DNA from: Coriaria nepalensis
Lineage: Eukaryota; Streptophyta; Magnoliopsida; Cucurbitales; Coriariaceae
Direction of reading: 5' to 3'
DNA length: 64,000 nt
NCBI GenBank assembly: GCA_027186245.1
Contig: CP114481.1
Location: 35,805,501-35,869,500 of the forward strand
Positions 25,901 to 36,681 of the stretch are shown piece after piece. Every line of letters starts with the position of its first letter. Within the stretch, counting starts at the first letter, position 1. The notes beneath the pieces were generated by a model that was given only the letters and a program-made list of their open reading frames with translations, was not told the DNA's origin and made no database searches. The translations under genes were made by a program, and so were the position numbers.

Positions 25901-28009
25901 GTTTTGTGCATAACTTGCAGATGATCAATGCAAGGAAAGTGTGCATTCGTTTAACCTTAAAATCATTTCAATGAGTCATTTCAAGTCAGTAACTTATTTC
26001 AAAGCAAGTCGAACGAATTCAATTTTTGCACTACAAACACAAGTTTTGCGCATAACTTGCGAATGATGAATGCAAGGAAAGTGTGCATTCGTTTAACCTT
26101 AAAATCATTTCAATGAGTCATTTCAAGTCAATAAGTTATTTCCAACCAAGTCGAACGAATTCAATTTTTGCACTACAAATACAAGTTTTTTGCATAACTT
26201 GCAAATGATCAATGCAAGGAAAGTGTGCATTCGTTTAACCTTAAAATCATTTCAATGAGTCATTTCAAGTCAATAACTTATTTCAAAGCAAGTCCAACGA
26301 ATTCAATTTTTGCACTACAAACACAAGTTTTGTGCATAACTTGCAAATGATCAATGCAAGGAAAGTGTGCATTCGTTTAACCTTAAAATCATTTCAATGA
26401 GTCATTTCAAGTCAATAACTTATTTCAAAGCAAGTCGAACGAATTCAATTTTTGCAGTACAAACAGAAGTTTTGTGCATAACTTGCAAATGATCAATGCA
26501 AGGAAAGTGTGCATTCGTTTGACTTAAAATCATTTCAATGAGTCATTTCAAATCAATAATTTATTTCAAAGCAAGTCGAACGGATTCAATTTTTGCACAA
26601 CAAACACAAGTTTTGTGCATAACTTGCAAATGATCAATGCAAGGAAAGTGTGCATTCGTTTAACCTTAAAATCATTTCAATGAGTCATTTCAAGTCAATA
26701 ACTTATTTCAAAGCAAGTCGAACGAATTCAATTTTTGCACTACAAACACAAGTTTTGTGCAAAACTTGCAAATGATCAATGCAAGGAAAGTGTGCACTCG
26801 TTTAACCTTCAAATCATTTCAATGAGTCATTTCAAGTTAATAACTTATTTCAAAGCAAGTCGAACGAATTCAATTTTTGCACTACAAACACAAGTTTTGT
26901 GCATAACTTTCAAATGATCATTGGAAGGAAAGTGTGCATTCGTTTAACCTTAAAATCATTTCAATGAGTCATTTCAAGTCAATAACTTATTTCAAAGCAA
27001 GTCGAACGAATTCAATTTTTGCACTACAAACACAAGTTTTGTGCATAACTTGCAAATGATCATTGCAAGGAAAGTGTGCATTCGTTTGACTTAAAATCAT
27101 TTCAATGAGTCATTTCAAATCAATAATTTATTTCAAAGCAAGTCGAACGGATTCAATTTTTGCACAACAAACACAAGTTTTGTGCATAACTTGCAGATGA
27201 TCAATGCAAGGAAAGTGTGCATTCGTTTAACCTTAAAATCATTTCAATGAGTCATTTCAAGTCAATAACTTATTTCAAAGCAAGTCGAACGAATTCAATT
27301 TTTGCACTACAAACACAGGTTTTGTGCATAACTCGCAAATGATCAATGCAGGGAAAGTGTGCATTCGTTTAACTTAAAATCATTTCAATGAGTCATTTCA
27401 AGTCAATGACTTATTTCAAAGCAAGTTGAACGAATTCTATTTTTTCACTACAAACAGAAGTTTTTTGCATAACTTGCAAATGATCAATGCAAGGAAAGTG
27501 TGCATTCGTTTAACCTTAAAATCATTTCAATGAGTCATTTCAAGTCAATAACTTATTTCAAAGCAAGTCCAACGAATTCAATTTTTGCACTACAAACACA
27601 AGTTTTGTGCATAACTTGCAAATGATCAATGCAAGGAAAGTGTGCATTCGTTTAACCTTAAAATCATTTCAATGAGTCATTTCAAGTCAATAACTTATTT
27701 CAAAGCAAGTCGAACGAATTCAATTTTTGCAGTACAAACAGAAGTTTTGTGCATAAGTTGCAAATGATCAATGCAAGGAAAGTGTGCATTCGTTTGACTT
27801 AAAATCATTTCAATGAGTCATTTCAAATCAATAATTGATTTCAAAGCAAGTCGAACGGATTCAATTTTTGCACAACAAACACAAGTTTTGTGCATAACTT
27901 GCAAATGATCAATGCAAGGAAAGTGTGCATTCGTTTAACCTTAAAATCATTTCAATGAGTCATTTCAAGTCAATAACTTATTTCAAAGCAAGTCGAACGA
28001 ATTCAATTT
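22981..28009 (+). repeat. Mosaic region with 4-, 9- and 12-monomer anchor spacing
   Basis: An anchor monomer pair (TGTGCAAAACTTGC followed by GTGCACTCGTTTAACCTTC and AAGTTAATAAC) begins near 23191, 24892, 25459, 26735 and 28010. The steps are 1701, 567, 1276 and 1275 bp, which is 12, 4, 9 and 9 monomers. From here on, monomers with GTTTGACTTAAAATC, TCAAATCAATAATTTA, CGGATTC and GCACAACAAAC are frequent. They usually follow a GCAGTACAAACAGAAG monomer. Confidence 0.85.
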
Positions 28010-28072
28010 TTGCACTACAAACACAAGTTTTGTGCAAAACTTGCAAATGATCAATGCAAGGAAAGTGTGCAC

Positions 28073-28214
28073 TCGTTTAACCTTCAAATCATTTCAATGA
28101 GTCATTTCAAGTTAATAACTTATTTCAAAGCAAGTCGAAAGAATTCTATTTTTGCTCTACAAATGCAAGTTTTGGGCATAACTTGCAACTGATCAATGCA
28201 AGGAAAGTGTGCAT
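28073..28214 (+). repeat. Distinctive GTCGAAAGAATTC monomer, first of seven
   Basis: This variant carries at least seven linked changes: AACCTTCAAATC, AAGTTAATAAC, GTCGAAAG, TGCTCTAC, AAATGCAAG, TTTTGGGCAT and TTGCAACTGATC. Copies start at 28073, 30341, 32338, 34760, 36745, 39013 and 39864. The last has TTCTGGGCAT. It is absent before 28 kb and after 40 kb, so it was created and spread only within this 12-kb part of the array. Confidence 0.9.
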
Positions 28215-29366
28215 TCGTTTAACCTTAAAATCATTTCAATGAGTCATTTCAAGTCAATAACTTATTTCAAAGCAAGTCGAACGAATTCAATTTTTGCAGT
28301 ACAAACAGAAGTTTTGTGCATAACTTGCAAATGATCAATGCAAGGAAAGTGTGCATTCGTTTGACTTAAAATCATTTCAATGAGTCATTTCAAATCAATA
28401 ATTTATTTCAAAGCAAGTCGAACGGATTCAATTTTTGCACAACAAACACAAGTTTTGTGCATAACTTGCAGATGATCAATGCAAGGAAAGTGTGCATTCG
28501 TTTAACCTTAAAATCATTTCAATGAGTCATTTCAAGTCAATAACTTATTTCAAAGCAAGTCGAACGAATTCAATTTTTGCAGTACAAACACAAGTTTTGT
28601 GCATAACTTGCGAATGATGAATGCAAGGAAAGTGTGCATTCGTTTAACCTTAAAATCATTTCAATGAGTCATTTCAAGTCAATAACTTATTTCAAAGCAA
28701 ATCGAACGAAATCAATTTTTGCACTACAAACACAAGTTTTGTGCATAACTTCCAAATGATCATTGTAAGGAAAGTGTGCATTCGTTTAACCTTAAAATCA
28801 TTTCAATGAGTCATTTCAAGTCAATAAGTTATTTCCAACCAAGTCGAACGAATTCAATTTTTGCACTACAAACACAAGTTTTGTGCATAACTTGCAAATG
28901 ATCATTGCAAGGAAAGTGTGCATTCGTTTAACCTTAAAATCATTTCAATGAGTCATTTCAAGTCAATGACTTATTTCAAAGCAAGTTGAACGAATTCTAT
29001 TTTTTCACTACAAACAGAAGTTTTTTGCATAACTTGCAAATGATCAATGCAAGGAAAGCGTACATTCGTTTAACCTTAAAATCATTTCAATGAGTCATTT
29101 CAAGTCAATAACTTATTTCAAAGCAAGTCGAACGAATTCAATTTTTGCACTACAAACACAAATTTTGTGCATAACTCGCAAATGATCAATGCAAGGAAAG
29201 TGTGCATTCGTTTAACTTAAAATCATTTCAATGAGTCATTTCAAGTCAATGACTTATTTCAAAGCAAGTTGAACGAATTCTATTTTTTCACTTCAAACAG
29301 AAGTTTTTTGCATAACTTGCAAATGATCAATGCAAGGAAAGTGTGCATTCGTTTAACCTTAAAATC

Positions 29367-29404
29367 ATTTCAATGAGTCATTTCAAGTCAATAACTTATT
29401 TCAA
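29367..29404 (+). repeat. Internal ATTTCAA subrepeats of the monomer
   Basis: In the reference monomer ATTTCAA occurs at positions 19, 32 and 50, the first two in 13-bp register (ATTTCAATGAGTC then ATTTCAAGTCAAT). These words are kept in nearly all copies. They may be a remnant of how the monomer arose from a shorter unit, and they are the substrate of the 13-bp gain at 31068. Confidence 0.7.
29374..29380. other. TGAGTCA heptamer present in most monomers
   Basis: The heptamer TGAGTCA is the consensus site of AP-1/GCN4-type bZIP proteins and is its own near-palindrome. It sits at monomer positions 26-32 in the large majority of copies. It is lost where the monomer reads TGTGTCA (mostly in the first 20 kb) or TTAGTCA. 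Whether it is bound is unknown. The site may be conserved only by homogenisation. Confidence 0.6.
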
Positions 29405-29416
29405 AGCAAGTCGAAC

Positions 29417-29422
29417 GAATTC
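29417..29422. other. EcoRI site (GAATTC) once per monomer
   Basis: GAATTC is present in most monomers. It is lost in the GGATTC, GAAATC, GAGCAC, GAATTTTA and GAATTTAA types. A TGATCA (BclI) site at positions 118-123 is likewise kept in most copies and lost in ATGATGAATG, ATGATTAATG and ATGATCCATG types. The array should therefore give a 142-bp ladder with either enzyme, with variant-specific larger steps. Confidence 0.9.
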
Positions 29423-29439
29423 AATTTTTGCACTACAAA

Positions 29440-29452
29440 CACAAGTTTTGTG
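29440..29452. other. Short dyad CACAA-GTT-TTGTG
   Basis: A five-base inverted repeat with a three-base centre lies at monomer positions 92-104. In CAGAAGTTTTTTG monomers the third stem base and its partner are both changed (C to G, G to T), leaving a G-T pair. Single-change forms CAGAAGTTTTGTG and CACAAGTTTTTTG also exist. Confidence 0.7.
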
Positions 29453-29457
29453 CATAA

Positions 29458-29478
29458 CTTGCAAATGATCAATGCAAG
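29458..29478. other. Dyad CTTGCA / TGCAAG with TGATCA centre
   Basis: Six-base arms CTTGCA and TGCAAG enclose AATGATCAA. In monomers with CATTGCAAGG the centre becomes the perfect ten-base palindrome AATGATCATT, so that TTGCAAATGATCATTGCAA is symmetric apart from one extra A. This is the longest symmetry in the unit. Confidence 0.75.
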
Positions 29479-30044
29479 GAAAGTGTGCATTCGTTTAACC
29501 TTAAAATCATTTCAATGAGTCATTTCAAGTCAATAACTTATTTCAAAGCAAGTCGAACGAATTCAATTTTTGCACTACAAACACAAGTTTTGTGCATAAC
29601 TCGCAAATGATCAATGCAAGGAAAGTGTGCATTCGTTTAACTTAAAATCATTTCAATGAGTCATTTCAAGTCAATGACTTATTTCAAAGCAAGTTGAACG
29701 AATTCTATTTTTTCACTACAAACAGAAGTTTTTTGCATAACTTGCAAATGATCAATGCAAGGAAAGTGTGCATTCGTTTAACCTTAAAATCATTTCAATG
29801 AGTCATTTCAAGTCAATAACTTATTTCAAAGCAAGTCGAACGAATTCAATTTTGGCACTACAAACACAAGTTTTGTGCATAACTTGCAAATGATCAATGC
29901 AAGGAAAGTGTGCATTCGTTTAACCTTAAAATCATTTCAATGAGTCATTTCAAGTCAATAACTTATTTCAAAGCAAGTCGAACGAATTCAATTTTTGCAG
30001 TACAAACAGAAGTTTTGTGCATAACTTGCAAATGATCAATGCAA

Positions 30045-32041
30045 GGAAAGTGTGCATTCGTTTGACTTAAAATCATTTCAATGAGTCATTTCAAATCAAT
30101 AATTTATTTCAAAGCAAGTCGAACGGATTCAATTTTTGCACAACAAACACAAGTTTTGTGCATAACTTGCAAATGATCAATGCAAGGAAAGTCTGCATTC
30201 GTTTAACCTTAAAATCATTTCAATGAGTCATTTCAAGTCAATAACTTATTTCAAAGCAAGTCGAACGAATTCAATTTTTGCACTACAAACACAAGTTTTG
30301 TGCAAAACTTGCAAATGATCAATGCAAGGAAAGTGTGCACTCGTTTAACCTTCAAATCATTTCAATGAGTCATTTCAAGTTAATAACTTATTTCAAAGCA
30401 AGTCGAAAGAATTCTATTTTTGCTCTACAAATGCAAGTTTTGGGCATAACTTGCAACTGATCAATGCAAGGAAAGTGTGCATTCGTTTAACCTCAAAATC
30501 ATTTCAATGAGTCATTTCAAGTCAATAACTTATTTCAAAGCAAGTCGAACGAATTCAATTTTTGCAGTACAAACAGAAGTTTTGTGCATAACTTGCAAAT
30601 GATCAATGCAAGGAAAGTGTGCATTCGTTTGATTTAAAATCATTTCAATGAGTCATTTCAAATCAATAATTTATTTCGAAGCAAGTCGAACGGATTCAAT
30701 TTTTGCACAACAAACACAAGTTTTGTGCATAACTTGCAGATGATCAATGCAAGGAAAGTGTGCATTCGTTTAACCTTAAAATCATTTCAATGAGTCATTT
30801 CAAGTCAGTAACTTATTTCAAAGCAAGTCGAACGAATTCAATTTTTGCACTACAAACACAAGTTTTGCACATAACTTGCGAATGATGAATGCAAGGAAAG
30901 TGTGCATTCGTTTAACCTTAAAATCATTTCAATGAGTCATTTCAAGTCAATAAGTTATTTCCAACCAAGTCGAACGAATTCAATTTTTGCACTACAAATA
31001 CAAGTTTTTTGCATAACTTGCAAATGATCAATGCAAGGAAAGTGTGCATTCGTTTAACCTTAAAATCATTTCAATGAGTCATTTCAATGAGTCATTTCAA
31101 GTCAATAACTTATTTCAAAGCAAGTCCAACGAATTCAATTTTTGCACTACAAACACAAGTTTTGTGCATAACTTGCAAATGATCAATGCAAGGAAAGTGT
31201 GCATTCGTTTAACCTTAAAATCATTTCAATGAGTCATTTCAAGTCAATAACTTATTTCAAAGCAAGTCGAACGAATTCAATTTTTGCAGTACAAACAGAA
31301 GTTTTGTGCATAACTTGCAAATGATCAATGCAAGGAAAGTGTGCATTCGTTTGACTTAAAATCATTTCAATGAGTCATTTCAAATCAATAATTTATTTCA
31401 AAGCAAGTCGAACGGATTCAATTTTTGCACAACAAACACAAGTTTTGTGCATAACTTGCAGATGATCAATGCAAGGAAAGTGTGCATTCGTTTAACCTTA
31501 AAATCATTTCAATGAGTCATTTCAAGTCAATAACTTATTTCAAAGCAAGTCGAACGAATTCAATTTTTGCACTACAAACACAAATTTTGTGCATAACTCG
31601 CAAATGATCAATGCAAGGAAAGTGTGCATTCGTTTAACTTAAAATCATTTCAATGAGTCATTTCAAGTCAATGACTTATTTCAAAGCAAGTTGAACGAAT
31701 TCTATTTTTTCACTTTAAACAGAAGTTTTTTGCATAACTTGCAAATGATCAATGCAAGGAAAGTGTGCATTCGTTTAACCTTAAAATCATTTCAATGAGT
31801 CATTTCAAGTCAATAACTTATTTCAAAGCAAGTCGAACGAATTCAATTTTTGCACTACAAACACAAGTTTTGTGCATAACTTGCAAATGATCAATGCAAG
31901 GAAAGTGTGCATTCGTTTAACCTTAAAATCATTTCAATGAGTCATTTCAAGTCAATAACTTATTTCAAAGCAAGTCGAACGAATTCAATTTTTGCACTAC
32001 AAACACAAGTTTTGTGCATAACTTGCAAATGATCAATGCAA
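30045..32041 (+). repeat. 1997-bp tandem duplication, copy 1
   Basis: Private variants recur exactly 1997 bp later: AAGTCTGCATTCG (30190/32187), GTTTGATTTAAAATC (30631/32628 at the GATTTA), TTTTGCACATAAC (30865/32862), a 13-bp internal duplication (31068/33065) and CACTTTAAACAG (31711/33708). The unit is 14 monomers: 1988 bp plus 13 bp of internal duplication minus four 1-bp deletions. The ends are placed to within about one monomer. Confidence 0.93.
31068..31093 (+). repeat. 13-bp duplication inside a monomer
   Basis: ATTTCAATGAGTC is present twice in direct succession (31068-31080 and 31081-31093), making a 155-bp monomer with two TGAGTCA heptamers. The monomer already contains ATTTCAA words 13 bp apart, so slippage or mispaired exchange between them explains the gain. 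The open frame beginning at 31044 is a side effect. Confidence 0.95.
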
Positions 32042-34020
32042 GGAAAGTGTGCATTCGTTTGACTTAAAATCATTTCAATGAGTCATTTCAAATCAATAAT
32101 TTATTTCAAAGCAAGTCGAACGGATTCAATTTTTGCACAACAAACACAAGTTTTGTGCATAACTTGCAAATGATCAATGCAAGGAAAGTCTGCATTCGTT
32201 TAACCTTAAAATCATTTCAATGAGTCATTTCAAGTCAATAACTTATTTCAAAGCAAGTCGAACGAATTCAATTTTTGCACTACAAACACAAGTTTTGTGC
32301 AAAACTTGCAAATGATCAATGCAAGGAAAGTGTGCACTCGTTTAACCTTCAAATCATTTCAATGAGTCATTTCAAGTTAATAACTTATTTCAAAGCAAGT
32401 CGAAAGAATTCTATTTTTGCTCTACAAATGCAAGTTTTGGGCATAACTTGCAACTGATCAATGCAAGGAAAGTGTGCATTCGTTTAACCTTAAAATCATT
32501 TCAATGAGTCATTTCAAGTCAATAACTTATTTCAAAGCAAGTCGAACGAATTCAATTTTTGCAGTACAAACAGAAGTTTTGTGCATAACTTGCAAATGAT
32601 CAATGCAAGGAAAGTGTGCATTCGTTTGATTTAAAATCATTTCAATGAGTCATTTCAAATCAATAATTTATTTCGAAGCAAGTCGAACGGATTCAATTTT
32701 TGCACAACAAACACAAGTTTTGTGCATAACTTGCAGATGATCAATGCAAGGAAAGTGTGCATTCGTTTAACCTTAAAATCATTTCAATGAGTCATTTCAA
32801 GTCAGTAACTTATTTCAAAGCAAGTCGAACGAATTCAATTTTTGCACTACAAACACAAGTTTTGCACATAACTTGCGAATGATGAATGCAAGGAAAGTGT
32901 GCATTCGTTTAACCTTAAAATCATTTCAATGAGTCATTTCAAGTCAATAAGTTATTTCCAACCAAGTCGAACGAATTCAATTTTTGCACTACAAATACAA
33001 GTTTTTTGCATAACTTGCAAATGATCAATGCAACGAAAGTGTGCATTCGTTTAACCTTAAAATCATTTCAATGAGTCATTTCAATGAGTCATTTCAAGTC
33101 AATAACTTATTTCAAAGCAAGTCCAACGAATTCAATTTTTGCACTACAAACACAAGTTTTGTGCATAACTTGCAAATGATCAATGCAAGGAAAGTGTGCA
33201 TTCGTTTAACCTTAAAATCATTTCAATGAGTCATTTCAAGTCAATAACTTATTTCAAAGCAAGTCGAACGAATTCAATTTTTGCAGTACAAACAGAAGTT
33301 TTGTGCATAACTTGCAAATGATCAATGCAAGGAAAGTGTGCATTCGTTTGACTTAAAATCATTTCAATGAGTCATTTCAAATCAATAATTTATTTCAAAG
33401 CAAGTCGAACGGATTCAATTTTTGCACAACAAACACAAGTTTTGTGCATAACTTGCAGATGATCAATGCAAGGAAAGTGTGCATTCGTTTAACCTTAAAA
33501 TCATTTCAATGAGTCATTTCAAGTCAATAACTTATTTCAAAGCAAGTCGAACGAATTCAATTTTTGCACTACAAACACAAATTTTGTGCATAACTCGCAA
33601 ATGATCAATGCAAGGAAAGTGTGCATTCGTTTAACTTAAAATCATTTCAATGAGTCATTTCAAGTCAATGACTTATTTCAAAGCAAGTTGAACGAATTCT
33701 ATTTTTTCACTTTAAACAGAAGTTTTTTGCATAACTTGCAAATGATCAATGCAAGGAAAGTGTGCATTCGTTTAACCTTAAAATCATTTCAATGAGTCAT
33801 TTCAAGTCAATAACTTATTTCAAAGCAAGTCGAACGAATTCAATTTTTGCACTACAAACACAAGTTTTGTGCATAACTTGCAAATGATCAATGCAAGGAA
33901 AGTGTGCATTCGTTTAACCTTAAAATCATTTCAATGAGTCATTTCAAGTCAATAACTTATTTCAAAGCAAGTCGAACGAATTCAATTTTTGCACTACAAA
34001 CACAAGTTTTGTGCATAACT
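32042..34020 (+). repeat. 1997-bp tandem duplication, copy 2
   Basis: This is the second copy of 30045-32041, almost identical. One visible change is CAACGAAAG near 33031 against CAAGGAAAG near 31034. After about 34020 the sequence rejoins the arrangement seen after 29600 (ACTCGCAAATG at 29600 and 34019). This fits a simple insertion of one extra unit by unequal exchange. Confidence 0.9.
33065..33090 (+). repeat. 13-bp duplication inside a monomer, second copy
   Basis: Same event as at 31068, copied 1997 bp downstream as part of the larger tandem duplication. No third example was seen elsewhere in the window. Confidence 0.95.
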
Positions 34021-36681
34021 CGCAAATGATCAATGCAAGGAAAGTGTGCATTCGTTTAACTTAAAATCATTTCAATGAGTCATTTCAAGTCAATGACTTA
34101 TTTCAAAGCAAGTTGAACGAATTCTATTTTTTCACTACAAACAGAAGTTTTTTGCATAACTTGCAAATGATCAATGCAAGGAAAGTGTGCATTCGTTTAA
34201 CCTTAAAATCATTTCAATGAGTCATTTCAAGTCAATAACTTATTTCAAAGCAAGTCGAACGAATTCAATTTTTGCACTACAAACACAAGTTTTGTGCATA
34301 ACTTGCAAATGATCAATGCAAGGAAAGTGTGCATTCGTTTAACCTTAAAATCATTTCAATGAGTCATTTCAAGTCAATAACTTATTTCAAAGCAAGTCGA
34401 ACGAATTCAATTTTTGCAGTACAAACAGAAGTTTTGTGCATAACTTGCAAATGATCAATGCAAGGAAAGTGTGCATTCGTTTGACTTAAAATCATTTCAA
34501 TGAGTCATTTCAAATCAATAATTTATTTCAAAGCAAGTCAAACGGATTCAATTTTTGCACAACAAACACAAGTTTTGTGCATAACTTGCAAATGATCAAT
34601 GCAAGGAAAGTGTGCATTCGTTTAACCTTAAAATCATTTCAATGAGTCATTTCAAGTCAATAACTTATTTCAAAGCAAGTCGAACGAATTCAATTTTTGC
34701 ACTACAAACACAAGTTTTGTGCAAAACTTGCAAATGATCAATGCAAGGAAAGTGTGCACTCGTTTAACCTTCAAATCATTTCAATGAGTCATTTCAAGTT
34801 AATAACTTATTTCAAAGCAAGTCGAAAGAATTCTATTTTTGCTCTACAAATGCAAGTTTTGGGCATAACTTGCAACTGATCAATGCAAGGAAAGTGTGCA
34901 TTCGTTTAACCTTAAAATCATTTCAATGAGTCATTTCAAGTCAATAACTTATTTCAAAGCAAGTCGAACGAATTCAATTTTTGCAGTACAAACAGAAGTT
35001 TTGTGCATAACTTGCAAATGATCAATGCAAGGAAAGTGTGCATTCGTTTGACTTAAAATCATTTCAATGAGTCATTTCAAATCAATAATTTATTTCAAAG
35101 CAAGTCGAACGGATTCAATTTTTGCACAACAAACACAAGTTTTGTGCATAACTTGCAGATGATCAATGCAAGGAAAGTGTGCATTCGTTTAACCTTAAAA
35201 TCATTTCAATGAGTCATTTCAAGTCAATAACTTATTTCAAAGCAAGTCGAACGAATTCAATTTTTGCAGTACAAACACAAGTTTTGTGCATAACTTGCGA
35301 ATGATGAATGCAAGGAAAGTGTGCATTCGTTTAACCTTAAAATCATTTCAATGAGTCATTTCAAGTCAATAACTTATTTCAAAGCAAATCGAACGAAATC
35401 AATTTTTGCACTACAAACACAAGTTTTGTGCATAACTTCCAAATGATCATTGTAAGGAAAGTGTGCATTCGTTTAACCTTAAAATCATTTCAATGAGTCA
35501 TTTCAAGTCAATAAGTTATTTCCAACCAAGTCGAACGAATTCAATTTTTGCACTACAAACACAAGTTTTGTGCATAACTTGCAAATGATCATTGCAAGGA
35601 AAGTGTGCATTCGTTTAACCTTAAAATCATTTCAATGAGTCATTTCAAGTCAATGACTTATTTCAAAGCAAGTTGAACGAATTCTATTTTTTCACTACAA
35701 ACAGAAGTTTTTTGCATAACTTGCAAATGATCAATGCAAGGAAAGTGTGCATTCGTTTAACCTTAAAATCATTTCAATGAGTCATTTCAAGTCAAGAACT
35801 TATTTCAAAGCAAGTCGAACGAATTCTATTTTTTCACTACAAACAGAAGTTTTTTGCATAACTTGCAAATGATCAGTGCAAGGAAAGTGTACATTCGTTT
35901 AACCTTAAAATCATTTCAATGAGTCATTTCAAGTCAATAACTTATTTCAAAGCAAGTCGAACGAATTCAATTTTTGCTCTACAAACACAAATTTTGTGCA
36001 TAACTCGCAAATGATCAATGCAAGGAAAGTGTGCATTCGTTTAACTTAAAATCATTTCAATGAGTCATTTCAAGTCAATGACTTATTTCAAAGCAAGTTG
36101 AACGAATTCTATTTTTTCACTACAAACAGAAGTTTTTTGCATAACTTGCAAATGATCAATGCAAGGAAAGTGTGCATTCGTTTAACCTTAAAATCATTTC
36201 AATGAGTCATTTCAAGTCAAGAACTTATTTCAAAGCAAGTCGAACGAATTCAATTTTTGCACTACAAACACAAGTTTTGTGCATAACTTGCAAATGATCA
36301 ATGCAAGGAAAGTGTGCATTCGTTTAACCTTAAAATCATTTCAATGAGTCATTTCAAGTCAATAACTTATTTCAAAGCAAGTCGAACGAATTCAATTTTT
36401 GCAGTACAAACAGAAGTTTTGTGCATAACTTGCAAATGATCAATGCAAGGAAAGTGTGCATTCGTTTGACTTAAAATCATTTCAATGAGTCATTTCAAAT
36501 CAATAATTTATTTCAAAGCAAGTCGAACGGATTCAATTTTTGCACAACAAACACAAGTTTTGTGCATAACTTGCAAATGATCAATGCAAGGAAAGTGTGC
36601 ATTCGTTTAACCTTAAAATCATTTCAATGAGTCATTTCAAGTCAATAACTTATTTCAAAGCAAGTCGAACGAATTCAATTT
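34021..36681 (+). repeat. Block related to 28.0-29.8 kb
   Basis: The anchor at 34697 recurs at 36682 (1985 bp, 14 monomers). The monomer order GCAGTACAAACACAAG, TTGCGAATGATG, CATTGTAAGG and AAGTTATTTCCAACC follows that of 28.5-28.9 kb and 37.2-37.5 kb. Private changes include GTCAAGAACTT and GATCAGTGCAAGG near 35793-35880. Confidence 0.82.

Larger units (their letters stand above)
29349..29490 (+). repeat. Representative consensus monomer (142 bp)
   Basis: This copy matches the majority base at each position as judged by eye and is used here as the reference. Numbering from its TCGTTTAACC start: a short A-run at 13-16, three ATTTCAA words at 19, 32 and 50, TGAGTCA at 26-32, CpG dinucleotides at 2, 64 and 68, GAATTC at 69-74, a T-run at 77-81, a small dyad at 92-104, a second dyad at 110-130 with TGATCA at 118-123, and the purine-rich stretch AAGGAAAGTGTG near the end. 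The start point is arbitrary because the array is circularly permutable. Confidence 0.95.
28010..30460 (+). repeat. 16-monomer block, copy 1
   Basis: The anchor at 28010 recurs at 30278 (2268 bp, 16 monomers). The same 2268-bp arrangement, with the same monomer order, occurs at 36682-39132, offset 8672. Both contain the GCAGTACAAACACAAG monomer followed by TTGCGAATGATG, then AAATCGAACGAAATC with CATTGTAAGG. Confidence 0.82.

Noticed and set aside
29348..29365. CENP-B box at the ATTCGTTTAACC region
   Set aside because: TTCG and the A at the tenth position fit the box pattern, but the required CGGG is replaced by TTAA. The reverse-strand match at GTTCGAC also lacks CGGG, including in the CCGGTCGAAC variant.
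31068..31093. Target-site duplication of a lost transposon
   Set aside because: The 13-bp repeat is explained by the ATTTCAA subrepeats already in the monomer, and there is no insert or footprint between the two copies.
31044..31232. 62-codon frame (repeated at 33041) as a distinct small protein
   Set aside because: It exists only because of the 13-bp internal duplication and is repeated by the 1997-bp tandem duplication.
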